Shown here piece by piece: positions 1-6,613 of a stretch of DNA of 8,877 nucleotides. The position numbers and the translations under genes were made by a program. The notes below the pieces were generated by a model. The model did not search any database and had not been told where the DNA came from. It saw only the letters and a program-made list of their open reading frames with translations. Source of the DNA: an uncultured Planctomycetaceae bacterium (GTDB lineage Bacteria > Planctomycetota > Planctomycetia > Pirellulales > UBA1268). Positions within the stretch are counted from its first letter, which is position 1; the number at the start of each line of letters is the position of its first letter. The stretch lies in the NCBI GenBank assembly GCA_903885855.1, contig CAISKG010000512.1:1-8877 (forward strand), read 5' to 3'.

Positions 1-1190
1 ATCTGCCGGCGCGGGCGGCGCGGCGCCGTGGGCCGGAGCGCCCGCGGGCGCTGGTGGCGGTGTGGCTGGCCGGGGGGCCCAGCCAGCTCGAGTCGTTCGA
101 CCCGCATCCCGGCACGGCGATCGGCGGTCCCACCACGGCGATCCCCACGGCGCTCGAGGGCGTGCGCGTGGCGGCCTCCTATCCGCAGCTCGCCGGCGTG
201 CTCGACCGCTTCGCGCTCATCCGGTCGCTCGTCACCAAGGAGGGGGACCACGAGCGCGCCCAGTACGCGGTGCGCACCGGCTACCGGCCCGATCCCACGC
301 TGCTCCATCCCGCCATCGGCGCCGTCGCCGCCGCCGAGCTCCCCGCGCCGGCGCTCGAGCTGCCGCGCTTCGTCTCCCTGGGGCCGGCCGACTTCCCCTC
401 GCGGGGCGGATACCTGGGGGCCGAGCTCGATCCGTACCGGGTGTTCCAGCCGGGGGGGCGGGGGCAGAACCTCGTCCCGCACGTGGCGGCCGACCGGCAG
501 ACGCGGCGCCTCGGGGCCCTCGACACGCTCTCGCGCTCCTTCGAGCGTGGCCGGGAGGAGGTGGCGCGGCGCACGCTCCACGAGCACGTGACACGGGAGG
601 CGCTGCGCCTCATGGACTCGGAGCAGTTGGCGGCCTTCGACGTGGACGCCGAGCCGGAGCCGATCCGGGCCCGGTACGGCGCGAGCGACTTCGGCCGCGC
701 CTGCCTCGTGGCCCGGCGGCTGGTGGAGACGGGGGTGCGGAGCGTCGAGATCACGCTCCCCGGGTTCGACACCCACGCTGCCAACTTCTCCGGGCAGGCG
801 GAGCGCGCGGCGCTGCTCGATCCGGCCCTCGCGGCGCTGGTGGGCGACCTGGCCGAGCGCGACCTGCTCGACTCCACGGTGCTCCTGGTGACGGGGGAGT
901 TCGGGCGCACGCCGGCCATCAATCCGCTCGACGGTCGCGACCACTGGCCGCACGGCTTCTCCTGTCTCCTGGCCGGCGCCGGCATCGCCGTCGGGCAGGT
1001 GGTGGGGGCCACCGATCCCGAGGGGCGCGCCCGCCGGCCCGAGGATCCGGTGGAGATCGCCGACCTGAGCGCGACGGTGCTCGCGGCCCTCGGCATCGAC
1101 TTCGCCCGCGAGGTCGCCACGCCGATCGGGCGGCCGATGCGCTACGCCTCGGGAACCCCCCTGCCCCGCCTGCTCCGGCCGATCGGCTGA
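1..1190 (+). CDS. DUF1501 family protein (alkaline-phosphatase-like fold), 5' end missing
   Basis: The frame is open to the left edge (first whole codon at 3), so the start and any Tat signal lie outside; 395 residues are visible. A GTG at 54 is in frame but falls inside the conserved first strand (VAVWLAGGPSQLESFDP, about residues 18-34), so it is not the real start. Family landmarks follow in order: FDTH near residues 255-258, GEFGRTP at about 298-304, then GRDHWPHG and the C-terminal G-x-P motif. DUF1501 proteins are exported, belong to the alkaline phosphatase/sulfatase superfamily, and are greatly expanded in planctomycetes, often beside DUF1549/DUF1553 cytochrome-like proteins; their substrates are unknown. 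The Asp and His residues in FDTH and GRDHW are plausible metal ligands by analogy with that superfamily. The stop is TGA at 1188. The next gene is a paralogue. Family assignment is firm; function is not known. Confidence 0.9.
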   Translation, partial: LPARAARRRGPERPRALVAVWLAGGPSQLESFDPHPGTAIGGPTTAIPTALEGVRVAASYPQLAGVLDRFALIRSLVTKEGDHERAQYAVRTGYRPDPTLLHPAIGAVAAAELPAPALELPRFVSLGPADFPSRGGYLGAELDPYRVFQPGGRGQNLVPHVAADRQTRRLGALDTLSRSFERGREEVARRTLHEHVTREALRLMDSEQLAAFDVDAEPEPIRARYGASDFGRACLVARRLVETGVRSVEITLPGFDTHAANFSGQAERAALLDPALAALVGDLAERDLLDSTVLLVTGEFGRTPAINPLDGRDHWPHGFSCLLAGAGIAVGQVVGATDPEGRARRPEDPVEIADLSATVLAALGIDFAREVATPIGRPMRYASGTPLPRLLRPIG

Positions 1191-1201
1191 CACGCCTCGG
1201 C

Positions 1202-1229
1202 CGCCGGTGGCATCTTTCCGCCACCGCCG
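1202..1229 (+). terminator. Candidate hairpin terminator after the first DUF1501 gene
   Basis: A perfect 7-bp stem, CGGTGGC (1205-1211) with GCCACCG (1220-1226), has an 8-nt AT-richer loop; two more outer pairs form past a one-base mismatch. It starts 12 bp after the stop at 1190. There is no T-run on the 3' side, so intrinsic termination is uncertain and the hairpin may instead only protect the transcript end. Confidence 0.35.
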
Positions 1230-1278
1230 TCGACGCATCGCACCGGGATCGGCCTGCTCCCCTCGGCGGTGGGCTTGG

Positions 1279-1284
1279 TAGGAT
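1279..1284 (+). promoter_or_regulatory. Candidate -10 element (TAGGAT) of the second DUF1501 gene
   Basis: TAGGAT in the context GGTAGGAT lies 39 bases before the ATG at 1324, in one of the few AT-containing spots of a 133-bp gap. It resembles a sigma-70-type TAnnnT box. No convincing TTGACA-like box is present 16-18 bp upstream. The same heptamer GTAGGAT occurs on the minus strand upstream of the gene ending at 6614. The assignment is inference from position and sequence only. Confidence 0.3.
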
Positions 1285-1311
1285 TCCGGTCGACGGGGAA
1301 CCGAACGCACC

Positions 1312-1318
1312 GGGGAGA
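1312..1318 (+). promoter_or_regulatory. Ribosome binding site of the second DUF1501 gene
   Basis: GGGGAGA ends 5 bases before the ATG at 1324, a good Shine-Dalgarno match at the usual spacing. It fixes this start and shows that the gene has its own translation signal rather than being coupled to the gene upstream. Confidence 0.65.
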
Positions 1319-1323
1319 CAGGC

Positions 1324-2700
1324 ATGCTCTCGATCGCCACGTCCGGCGCCGCGCGCGGCGGCTTCTGCGACCGTCTCCCGCGCCGCGACGTCCTCCGGGC
1401 CGGCACGCTCCTGGGCCTCGGCGGGGCCTGCGGCGACGTCTCGCTGCCGCGGCTCTTGGCGGCGGAGGCCGCGGCCGGTGGCGGCCGCGCCAAGTCGGTG
1501 ATCATGATCTACCTCGTGGGCGGGCCCCCCCACCAGGACATGTTCGACCTCAAGCCCCACGCGCCGCGCGAGGTGGCCGGCCCCTGGAAGCCGATCCGCA
1601 CCAACGTGCCGGGGATCGAGATCTGCGAGGCCTTTCCCCGCCTCGCGGCGCTCGCCGACAGGTACACGATCCTCCGGGCGATCGTGGGCAACCAGGCCGA
1701 CCACGACGCCGCGCAGGTCTTCCACGGCCGCGATCCGCGCCGCCCCAAGCCGGCGGGGGGCTGGCCGCAGTTCGGGTCGGTGGTCTCGAGCCTGCAGGGA
1801 CCGGCGTCCACGGCCGCGCCCCCGTTCGTCAGCCTCTGCTACCAGTGCACGCACGGCCCCTACAACGAGCCGGGCCCCGGCTTCGCCGGCGCGGCCCACG
1901 CCCCCTTCCGCGCCATCGGCACCGGCCGCGACGGCCTGGAGCTGCGCGGCGTCTCGCTCGATCGCCTCCACGACCGGCGCCGTCTCCTCTCCGGGGTCGA
2001 CCGGCTGCGCCGGGAGATCGACGCCGGATCGTCGATGCGGGGGATGGACGCCTTCACCGACCGGGCGGTGGGGCTGCTCACCTCGCCGCTGGTCGCCGAC
2101 GCCCTCGACCTCTCCAAGGAGGACCCGCGCGTCGTGGAACGCTACGGCACGGGCGATCCGACGGTGTTCATCGACGAGAACGGCGCCCCGCGCGTGCCGC
2201 AGAGCATGCTCGTGGCCCGGCGTTTGATCGAGGCGGGGGTGCGCGTCGTCACCCTCAACTACAGCAAGTGGGACTGGCACGGCGGCCCGGGCAACTCGAT
2301 CTTCGCCCGCGAGGCCGAGGACTTCCCGATCTTCGACCGGGCCCTCTCGGCCCTCGTCGAGGACCTCCACCAACGCGGCCTCGACCGCGACTGCGCGGTG
2401 GTGGTGTGGGGGGAGTTCGGGCGGACGCCGAAGATCAGCGACATCGTCGGGCGCGACCACTGGCCGCAGGTCAACCAGGCCTTCCTCGCCGGCGGCGGCT
2501 GGCGCCACGGCCAGGTGATCGGCGCCACCGACCGGCTCGGCGCCGAGGCGGCCGCCCGCCCGGTGACCTTCGGCGACGTCTACGCCACCCTCTTCCGCCA
2601 TCTCGGCATCGACCCCGCGTCGACGACCCTCACCGACAACCAGGGACGGCCGCAGTACCTCGCCGAGGACGGCGGCACCCCGATCGCCGAGCTCCTCTGA
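1324..2700 (+). CDS. DUF1501 family protein with Tat-like signal
   Basis: This complete protein has 458 residues, a usual length for DUF1501. A twin-arginine-type leader (PRRDVLRAG, residues 19-27, then a Gly/Leu-rich stretch ending LPRLLAAEA) suggests export by Tat. The conserved core begins with VIMIYLVGGPPHQDMFD (about 58-74) and continues with WDWH (316-319), GEFGRTP (363-369) and GRDHWPQ (376-382). The protein ends with a DNQGRPQYL segment and a leucine-rich tail, as is usual in the family. The fold is that of the alkaline phosphatase/sulfatase superfamily; substrate and reaction are unknown. It is a paralogue of the preceding gene but clearly diverged: WDWH stands where the neighbour has FDTH, and PPHQDMFD where it has PSQLESFD. 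The start is backed by GGGGAGA at 1312. The gap to the preceding gene (133 bp with a hairpin and a possible promoter) argues for separate transcription. It converges on the oxidoreductase that follows. Confidence 0.93.
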   Translation: MLSIATSGAARGGFCDRLPRRDVLRAGTLLGLGGACGDVSLPRLLAAEAAAGGGRAKSVIMIYLVGGPPHQDMFDLKPHAPREVAGPWKPIRTNVPGIEICEAFPRLAALADRYTILRAIVGNQADHDAAQVFHGRDPRRPKPAGGWPQFGSVVSSLQGPASTAAPPFVSLCYQCTHGPYNEPGPGFAGAAHAPFRAIGTGRDGLELRGVSLDRLHDRRRLLSGVDRLRREIDAGSSMRGMDAFTDRAVGLLTSPLVADALDLSKEDPRVVERYGTGDPTVFIDENGAPRVPQSMLVARRLIEAGVRVVTLNYSKWDWHGGPGNSIFAREAEDFPIFDRALSALVEDLHQRGLDRDCAVVVWGEFGRTPKISDIVGRDHWPQVNQAFLAGGGWRHGQVIGATDRLGAEAAARPVTFGDVYATLFRHLGIDPASTTLTDNQGRPQYLAEDGGTPIAELL

Positions 2701-2784
2701 GGCGCGTCGCGGGGCGGTGCGGCCCCGTCACGCCGCCGCGTCGCCGGACGCCCCTCTTCTACCCCAACCGCGGGGTGGGCGGGA

Positions 2785-2808
2785 GTGCCCCGGGCGACGC
2801 CGGGGCGT
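2785..2808. terminator. Candidate bidirectional terminator hairpin between convergent genes
   Basis: GCCCCGG (2787-2793) pairs perfectly with CCGGGGC (2800-2806) around the loop GCGACG, and two G-T pairs extend the stem. A second short stem, ACCCC/GGGGT, sits at 2761-2776. The 137-bp gap lies between two converging stop codons, where a shared terminator is expected. Neither strand shows a T-run, so the call rests on position and stem strength. Nothing else is visible in the gap. Confidence 0.4.
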
Positions 2809-2837
2809 GTCGGTGCATCCGGGCCGCGGCGCCGGGG

Positions 2838-4190
2838 TCAGACCGCGAAGCAGTCGCGCTCCGGCCGGCTCGACAACGCGTTGGCCTCCTGATCGGGCCG
2901 GCCGTCGGGAGCGAGGAACGTCTCGCTCGCCGGATCGAAGCGGAGCCGGCGCTTGAGCATCCAGGCGATCGCGGCGGCGTGGCAGGCGACGTGGGCGCGG
3001 CGCATCACCGCGGCGCTGGCCGCCGTGGCCTTCCGCGACTTGACGCAGTCGAAGAAGTCGCGCGCGTGGAGCGCGGCGTCGGTGCCGGCGAGCTTCTTCG
3101 TCGCCTCCCCCACCTCCCCCTCGAGCCCGGGCGAGACGTCCGTGCCGCCGGCGTCGCCCGTCTCCACCCATCCGGCGTCGCCCACGAACTTCACCGGGCA
3201 GGTGCCCAGTTTCGTGTTCCAGTTCGGGCCGCGGTCGCCGAAGGGGGTGGGGAGGTAGTCGATCACCAGCCGCACGCCGTTGGCGTAGGTGCAGTGCATG
3301 GCCGTGGGCTGCGGATCGAACTCCACCGGGCCGGTGTCGTCGGCGCGGTTGGCCCACTGGCAGAGGTCGACGGTGTGGGCGCCCCAGTCGAGGAGCCGGG
3401 CCCCGGAGTCGAAGTCGTGGTAGCCGCGCCAGCCCCCGTCGACGTACTTCTGGTTGAAGGGGCGCCAGGGGGCGGGGCCGAGCCAGACGTTCCAGTCGCA
3501 CGTCTCCACCGGCGGCGTGGGCTCCGCGGGGAGCCAGTCGTTGGCCAGCTGCGGCTCGTAGGCCGAGGCGAAGAGGGTGTGGAGCTTGCCCAGCCGGCCG
3601 TCGTGCGCGAGGCGCACGGCGTTGATGAAGTTCGGCACGCTGCGGCGCTGCGTGCCCGCCTGGAAGACGCGGCCGGTGCGGGCGAAGGTCTCCGCCAGGC
3701 GCCGGCAGACGTCGATCGTGATCCCGCAGGGCTTCTCGCTGTAGACGTCCTTGCCCGCCTCCGCCGCCATCATCGACGCCCGGCCGTGCCAGCGGTCGCC
3801 GGTGGCGATGAGCACGGCGTCGATGTCGGGGCGGTGGAGCACCTCGCGCATGTCGCGGGTCACCCGGCAGTCGGCCGTGCCGTAATGCGCGTCGACCAGG
3901 GCCTTCCCTTCGGCGCGGCGGCGCTCCTGGACGTCGGCGATCGCCACGCACTGGACGTCGGCGAAGGGGAGCATGGCGCCGAGCACGTACCGGCAGCGCG
4001 GGCCGATGCCGATCACCCCCAGCGTGATCCGCTCGCTCGCCGCCGCGACGCCCGGCTCGAGGCCGAGGGCGCGGCTGCGGACGAACGTGGGCACGGCCAG
4101 GGCGGCGCCGGCCAGGAGCGTGCGGCGCGACAGCGCCGTGGCGTTGGGGCTCCCCGAGGTGGGGGAGGTCCGGTGGGGGCGGCGCGGCAT
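2838..4190 (-). CDS. Tat-exported Gfo/Idh/MocA family oxidoreductase
   Basis: The 450-residue protein opens with a Tat signal (SRRTLLAGAALAVP, residues 21-34). An NAD(P)-binding Rossmann fold follows: ITLGVIGIGPR at 55-65, an acidic strand end at CVAIAD (81-86), and the family hallmark EKP at 152-154 in DVYSEKPCG. The C-terminal substrate domain carries DFDSG and DWGAHTVD (268-275), with His272 and Asp275 as likely active-site residues. Family members oxidise or reduce sugars, inositols and related polyols with a tightly held nicotinamide cofactor; the substrate cannot be read here. Exported members of this type (EKPCG...QAGTQRRS) are common in planctomycetes and, like glucose-fructose oxidoreductase, would carry their cofactor out folded. 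The ATG at 4190 is chosen over a GTG at 4235 because GAGGAG sits just before it and the Tat n-region follows directly. The gene is divergent from the isochorismatase/ThuA fusion, which may be a functional partner. Confidence 0.93.
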   Translation of the reverse strand: MPRRPHRTSPTSGSPNATALSRRTLLAGAALAVPTFVRSRALGLEPGVAAASERITLGVIGIGPRCRYVLGAMLPFADVQCVAIADVQERRRAEGKALVDAHYGTADCRVTRDMREVLHRPDIDAVLIATGDRWHGRASMMAAEAGKDVYSEKPCGITIDVCRRLAETFARTGRVFQAGTQRRSVPNFINAVRLAHDGRLGKLHTLFASAYEPQLANDWLPAEPTPPVETCDWNVWLGPAPWRPFNQKYVDGGWRGYHDFDSGARLLDWGAHTVDLCQWANRADDTGPVEFDPQPTAMHCTYANGVRLVIDYLPTPFGDRGPNWNTKLGTCPVKFVGDAGWVETGDAGGTDVSPGLEGEVGEATKKLAGTDAALHARDFFDCVKSRKATAASAAVMRRAHVACHAAAIAWMLKRRLRFDPASETFLAPDGRPDQEANALSSRPERDCFAV

Positions 4191-4196
4191 GGGGCG

Positions 4197-4202
4197 CTCC
4201 TC
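4197..4202 (-). promoter_or_regulatory. Ribosome binding site of the Gfo/Idh/MocA gene
   Basis: On the minus strand GAGGAG lies 6 bases before the ATG at 4190. This decides for that start over the in-frame GTG at 4235, which would add 15 residues ahead of the Tat signal and read through the Shine-Dalgarno sequence itself. Confidence 0.7.
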
Positions 4203-4264
4203 GGGCGGGCGTGACGGGGCGGCGTCCGGCGACACCCGGTCGCCTCCCCGACCCCCGCGTACGG

Positions 4265-4270
4265 TATCCT
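4265..4270 (+). promoter_or_regulatory. Candidate -10 element (TATCCT) in the divergent 4191-4354 gap
   Basis: TATCCT in the context GGTATCCT stands out in an almost pure G/C spacer of 164 bp. It lies 84 bases before the ATG at 4355 and would give a leader carrying the two hairpins at 4280-4329. No clear -35 box is visible. The reverse complement, AGGATACC, could equally serve the divergent oxidoreductase 75 bp away. Inference only. Confidence 0.3.
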
Positions 4271-4279
4271 GCCCCGAGA

Positions 4280-4329
4280 GCGGCGGGCAACCGCCGCCCG
4301 GCCGCCGGCCCCCTCTCCGCGGCGGCCGG
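4280..4329 (+). promoter_or_regulatory. Two tandem strong hairpins in the leader of the isochorismatase/ThuA gene
   Basis: Hairpin A pairs GCGGCGG (4280-4286) with CCGCCGC (4291-4297) across a GCAA loop, which is a GNRA-type tetraloop. Hairpin B follows with no gap: CCGGCCGCCG (4298-4307) pairs over 10 perfect base pairs with CGGCGGCCGG (4320-4329) around a 12-nt pyrimidine-rich loop. They lie between the candidate promoter at 4265 and the GGAG at 4341. A role in mRNA stability, attenuation or translation control is possible. High GC makes chance stems common, so function is not established. I recognise no known riboswitch class. Confidence 0.4.
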
Positions 4330-4340
4330 CGCCCCCTCCC

Positions 4341-4344
4341 GGAG
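4341..4344 (+). promoter_or_regulatory. Weak ribosome binding site of the isochorismatase/ThuA gene
   Basis: GGAG lies 10 bases before the ATG at 4355, a little farther than ideal. No Shine-Dalgarno sequence precedes the next in-frame ATG at 4421, so 4355 is preferred. The motif begins 12 bases after the 10-bp hairpin at 4298-4329. Confidence 0.4.
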
Positions 4345-4354
4345 CCCGCGCCCC

Positions 4355-6568
4355 ATGCCCGCCCGCCCCGCGCCCCGCACGCGGCGTCCCCTGTCCCGCG
4401 TCCCCCGTGCCCCGGCCGCGATGGCGTTGGTGCCGGCGCTCGTGGCCCTCGCCACCGCGCTGCCGGCGCCCGCCGCCGACATCGGCGCCGTCGCCGGTCC
4501 GACCGAACGCGGCGCGCTGCAGGTCTCCCTCCGGCAACGCGTGCCGGGGAGCGACGACCGCTCCTGGTGGCGGCGCGTGGAGACGCCGGCCGACTGGCGC
4601 CCGTCCGAGACGGCCGTCATCGTCTGCGACGTGTGGGATCTCCACCACTGCAGGAATGCCGTCGAGCGCCTCGGGGAGTTCGCCCCGCGGATCGCCCGGC
4701 TCCTCGACCGGGTGCGCTCCGCCGGCGGCACCGTGATCCACGCGCCGAGCGACTGCATGAAGCACTACGAGCGGCATCCGGCCCGGGCCCGCGTGGTGGA
4801 TCTCGTGGAACGCGGGCTCCCTGAGGGATTCGTGCCTCCGCCGGCCGATCGGGCGGGCTGGTGCTCGGCGCTGCCGGCGGAGGCGCTCGTCGAGTATCCC
4901 CTCGATCAGTCGCTCGGGGGCGAGGACGACGAACCGGCCGCGCATGCGGCCTGGGCCGCGGAGCTCGAGGCCCGGGGGTGCAATCCGAAGATGCCCTGGA
5001 CGATGCAGTCGCCCCTCGTGCCGATCGACGCCGACCGCGACTGGGTGAGCGACGACGGGGCCGAGGTGGCCCGCGTGCTCGCGGCCCGCGGCGTGCGGCA
5101 CGTGCTCCTGGTGGGCGTGCACCTCAACATGTGCGTCCTGGGGCGGCCGTTCGGCCTGCGCCGCCTGCGCGAGGCCGGGCTCGACGTGGCGCTGGTGCGC
5201 GACCTCACCGACACGATGTACGACCCGGCCCAGTGGCCGTGGGTCGATCATTTCACCGGCACCGAGCGGATGATCGAGCACGTCGAGCGGCACGTCTGCC
5301 CGACGGTCTCGAGCGGCCAGATCCTCGGCGACGGGATCACCTTCCGCTCCGCGCTCGATACCCGCCCGACGGTGGCGCTGGTGATCGCCGAGGAGGAGTA
5401 CGGCTCCCACCGCACGCTCACCGACTTCGCCCGGCGTCGGCTGGGGGGGCGCTTCCGGGTCGTGGAGTTCCACGCCGCGGCCGACGATCCCCATTCCATC
5501 CCGGGGCTGGAACGTGTCGGGCCGGCCGACGTGCTCCTCCTTTCGGCGCGGCGGCGCGGCCTGCCGCCGGAGCAGATGAAGGCCCTCCGCGCCTTCGTGG
5601 CGGCGGGGAAGCCCGTCATCGGCGTGCGCACGGCCAGCCATGCCTGGGATCCGGGGCCGGTGCCGGAGGGCCGCGAGGCCTGGCCCGACTTCGACCGCGA
5701 GGTGTTCGGCATCGACTACTCGGGGCATTTCGGCAACGAACTCCGGAGCGAACTCTCGGTGGTGCCGGCCGCGGCCGGCCATCCGCTCCTCACCGGCGTT
5801 CCCGGCGGGGGCACGCTGCCCCAGTCGGGCTCGCTCTACCGGATCGCCGCCGCCGAGGGAACGCTCGTCCTCGCCACCGGAAGCATCCCCGGGGAGCCGG
5901 CGCAGCCGGTGCTCACCTGCTTCACGCGCCCCGACGGCGGTCCCTCGATCTACACCTCCGTCGGGCACCCCGACGACGTCTCGCGCCCCGAGGTGGAGCG
6001 GGTGCTCGTCAACGCCGTCCACGTGGCGGCCGGGCTCGAGCCCCCCGCCGCGCTCGACGAGCGCGACCCCCACGATCCCGCCCTCCGCTGGGTGTCGGTG
6101 CGGCACGAGGCGGGGGCCTTCCCCCGGGCGACGGGCGCGGCACGCGGGGCGACGGCCGCCGGCGTGCCCCTCTGGGCGCGGGCGGTGATCGTGCCCACGG
6201 CGGCGGCCGCGCACGACGGCTTCGAGATCGACCTCGCCGGGGCCGGCCTGCGGCCCGAGGACGTGGCCGCCTGGTTCGACGGCCGCGAGGCGCGCGTGAC
6301 GGCGTCGGACGGGGGCATCGTCGTGGCGGTGCCGCCGATGGCGGCCACGCCGAACCGGGCCGGCGTGCTGGCCCTGTCGCTCGCGGGGAAAGCGCGCGAT
6401 GCCTGGCCGGAGGTGCGCGCGGCGGCCCGCTGGCGCGGGCGTGACGGCGCGTGCCCCGTCGACCGCTGGCAGGTGCGCGTCGGCGCCGGCGGGGACACGG
6501 GCTTCCGCGACATGCCGTTGCCGGCCATGTTCGGCGGCCCCGCCGACTCCGTCACGATCCTCGAGTGA
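4355..6568 (+). CDS. Secreted fusion: isochorismatase-like cysteine hydrolase + ThuA-like domain + unassigned C-terminal domain
   Basis: The 737-residue protein has four parts. First is a Sec-type signal: a basic n-region, then MALVPALVALATALPAPAA (23-41). Second, an isochorismatase-like hydrolase (about 85-315) shows VIVCDVWDLHHC with Asp92 as likely catalytic acid, HAPSDCMK (129-136), and GVHLNMCVLGRP with Cys260 as nucleophile; Lys212 is a possible triad lysine, but its context is not canonical. Third, a ThuA-like, class I amidotransferase-fold domain (about 338-565) starts TVALVIAEEEYGSH and has GHFGNE (His458), GSLYR and YTSVGHPDD. Fourth, about 170 residues I cannot assign end in FRDMPLPAMFGG. 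Isochorismatase relatives hydrolyse small amides or vinyl ethers; ThuA acts with a Gfo/Idh/MocA partner in keto-trehalose metabolism. Neither substrate can be read here. The ATG at 4355 is preferred (GGAG at 4341, full signal n-region); ATG 4421 would start inside the signal. The gene is divergent from a Gfo/Idh/MocA gene. Domain calls are firm; the combined role is unknown. Confidence 0.9.
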   Translation: MPARPAPRTRRPLSRVPRAPAAMALVPALVALATALPAPAADIGAVAGPTERGALQVSLRQRVPGSDDRSWWRRVETPADWRPSETAVIVCDVWDLHHCRNAVERLGEFAPRIARLLDRVRSAGGTVIHAPSDCMKHYERHPARARVVDLVERGLPEGFVPPPADRAGWCSALPAEALVEYPLDQSLGGEDDEPAAHAAWAAELEARGCNPKMPWTMQSPLVPIDADRDWVSDDGAEVARVLAARGVRHVLLVGVHLNMCVLGRPFGLRRLREAGLDVALVRDLTDTMYDPAQWPWVDHFTGTERMIEHVERHVCPTVSSGQILGDGITFRSALDTRPTVALVIAEEEYGSHRTLTDFARRRLGGRFRVVEFHAAADDPHSIPGLERVGPADVLLLSARRRGLPPEQMKALRAFVAAGKPVIGVRTASHAWDPGPVPEGREAWPDFDREVFGIDYSGHFGNELRSELSVVPAAAGHPLLTGVPGGGTLPQSGSLYRIAAAEGTLVLATGSIPGEPAQPVLTCFTRPDGGPSIYTSVGHPDDVSRPEVERVLVNAVHVAAGLEPPAALDERDPHDPALRWVSVRHEAGAFPRATGAARGATAAGVPLWARAVIVPTAAAAHDGFEIDLAGAGLRPEDVAAWFDGREARVTASDGGIVVAVPPMAATPNRAGVLALSLAGKARDAWPEVRAAARWRGRDGACPVDRWQVRVGAGGDTGFRDMPLPAMFGGPADSVTILE

Positions 6569-6601
6569 GACCGCCGGGGCGCGAACGCCGTGACGCCGGT
6601 C
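6569..6601. terminator. Weak nested hairpin in the 45-bp convergent gap
   Basis: GACCG (6569-6573) can pair with CGGTC (6597-6601), enclosing a short GGCG/CGCC stem (6578-6581 with 6586-6589) closed by a CGAA loop. It starts directly after the TGA at 6566-6568. The stem is broken and has no T-run, so its use as a shared terminator is only a possibility suggested by the convergent arrangement. Confidence 0.25.
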
Positions 6602-6613
6602 GCGGCCCGATCC

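Noticed and set aside
54..1190. Complete DUF1501 gene starting at GTG 54
   Set aside because: The frame stays open to the window edge and position 54 is within the conserved first strand; family members carry a Tat leader upstream, so the gene is cut by the window.
919..2601. A 560-codon minus-strand frame opposite the two DUF1501 genes
   Set aside because: It is a mirror of codon bias in the real genes; no recognisable domain and no ribosome binding site.
1269..4214. A 981-codon open frame on the plus strand crossing the second DUF1501 gene, the gap and the whole oxidoreductase gene
   Set aside because: It is out of frame with the recognised genes, rich in Arg/Pro/Gly/Ala without domain motifs, and runs antisense through a clear Gfo/Idh/MocA gene. 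Very high GC leaves few stop codons in shadow frames.
4191..4235. Longer start of the oxidoreductase at GTG 4235
   Set aside because: The added 15 residues read through the GAGGAG that serves the ATG at 4190 and precede the Tat signal without adding any conserved feature.
4211..4354. Upstream extension of the fusion gene to a GTG at 4211
   Set aside because: It would translate the two hairpins and the candidate promoter into an Arg/Pro-rich stretch and bury the signal peptide 70 residues inside; the ATG at 4355 has GGAG upstream and leaves a normal signal peptide.
2728..4758. A 676-codon minus-strand frame overlapping the oxidoreductase gene and the start of the fusion gene
   Set aside because: It is a different frame on the same strand as a well-supported gene, low-complexity, and runs across a divergent promoter region.
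4013..6214. A 733-codon minus-strand frame opposite the isochorismatase/ThuA gene
   Set aside because: The composition is low-complexity (His/Arg/Gly/Ala), there is no family motif, and the opposite strand encodes a protein with clear domains and signal peptide.
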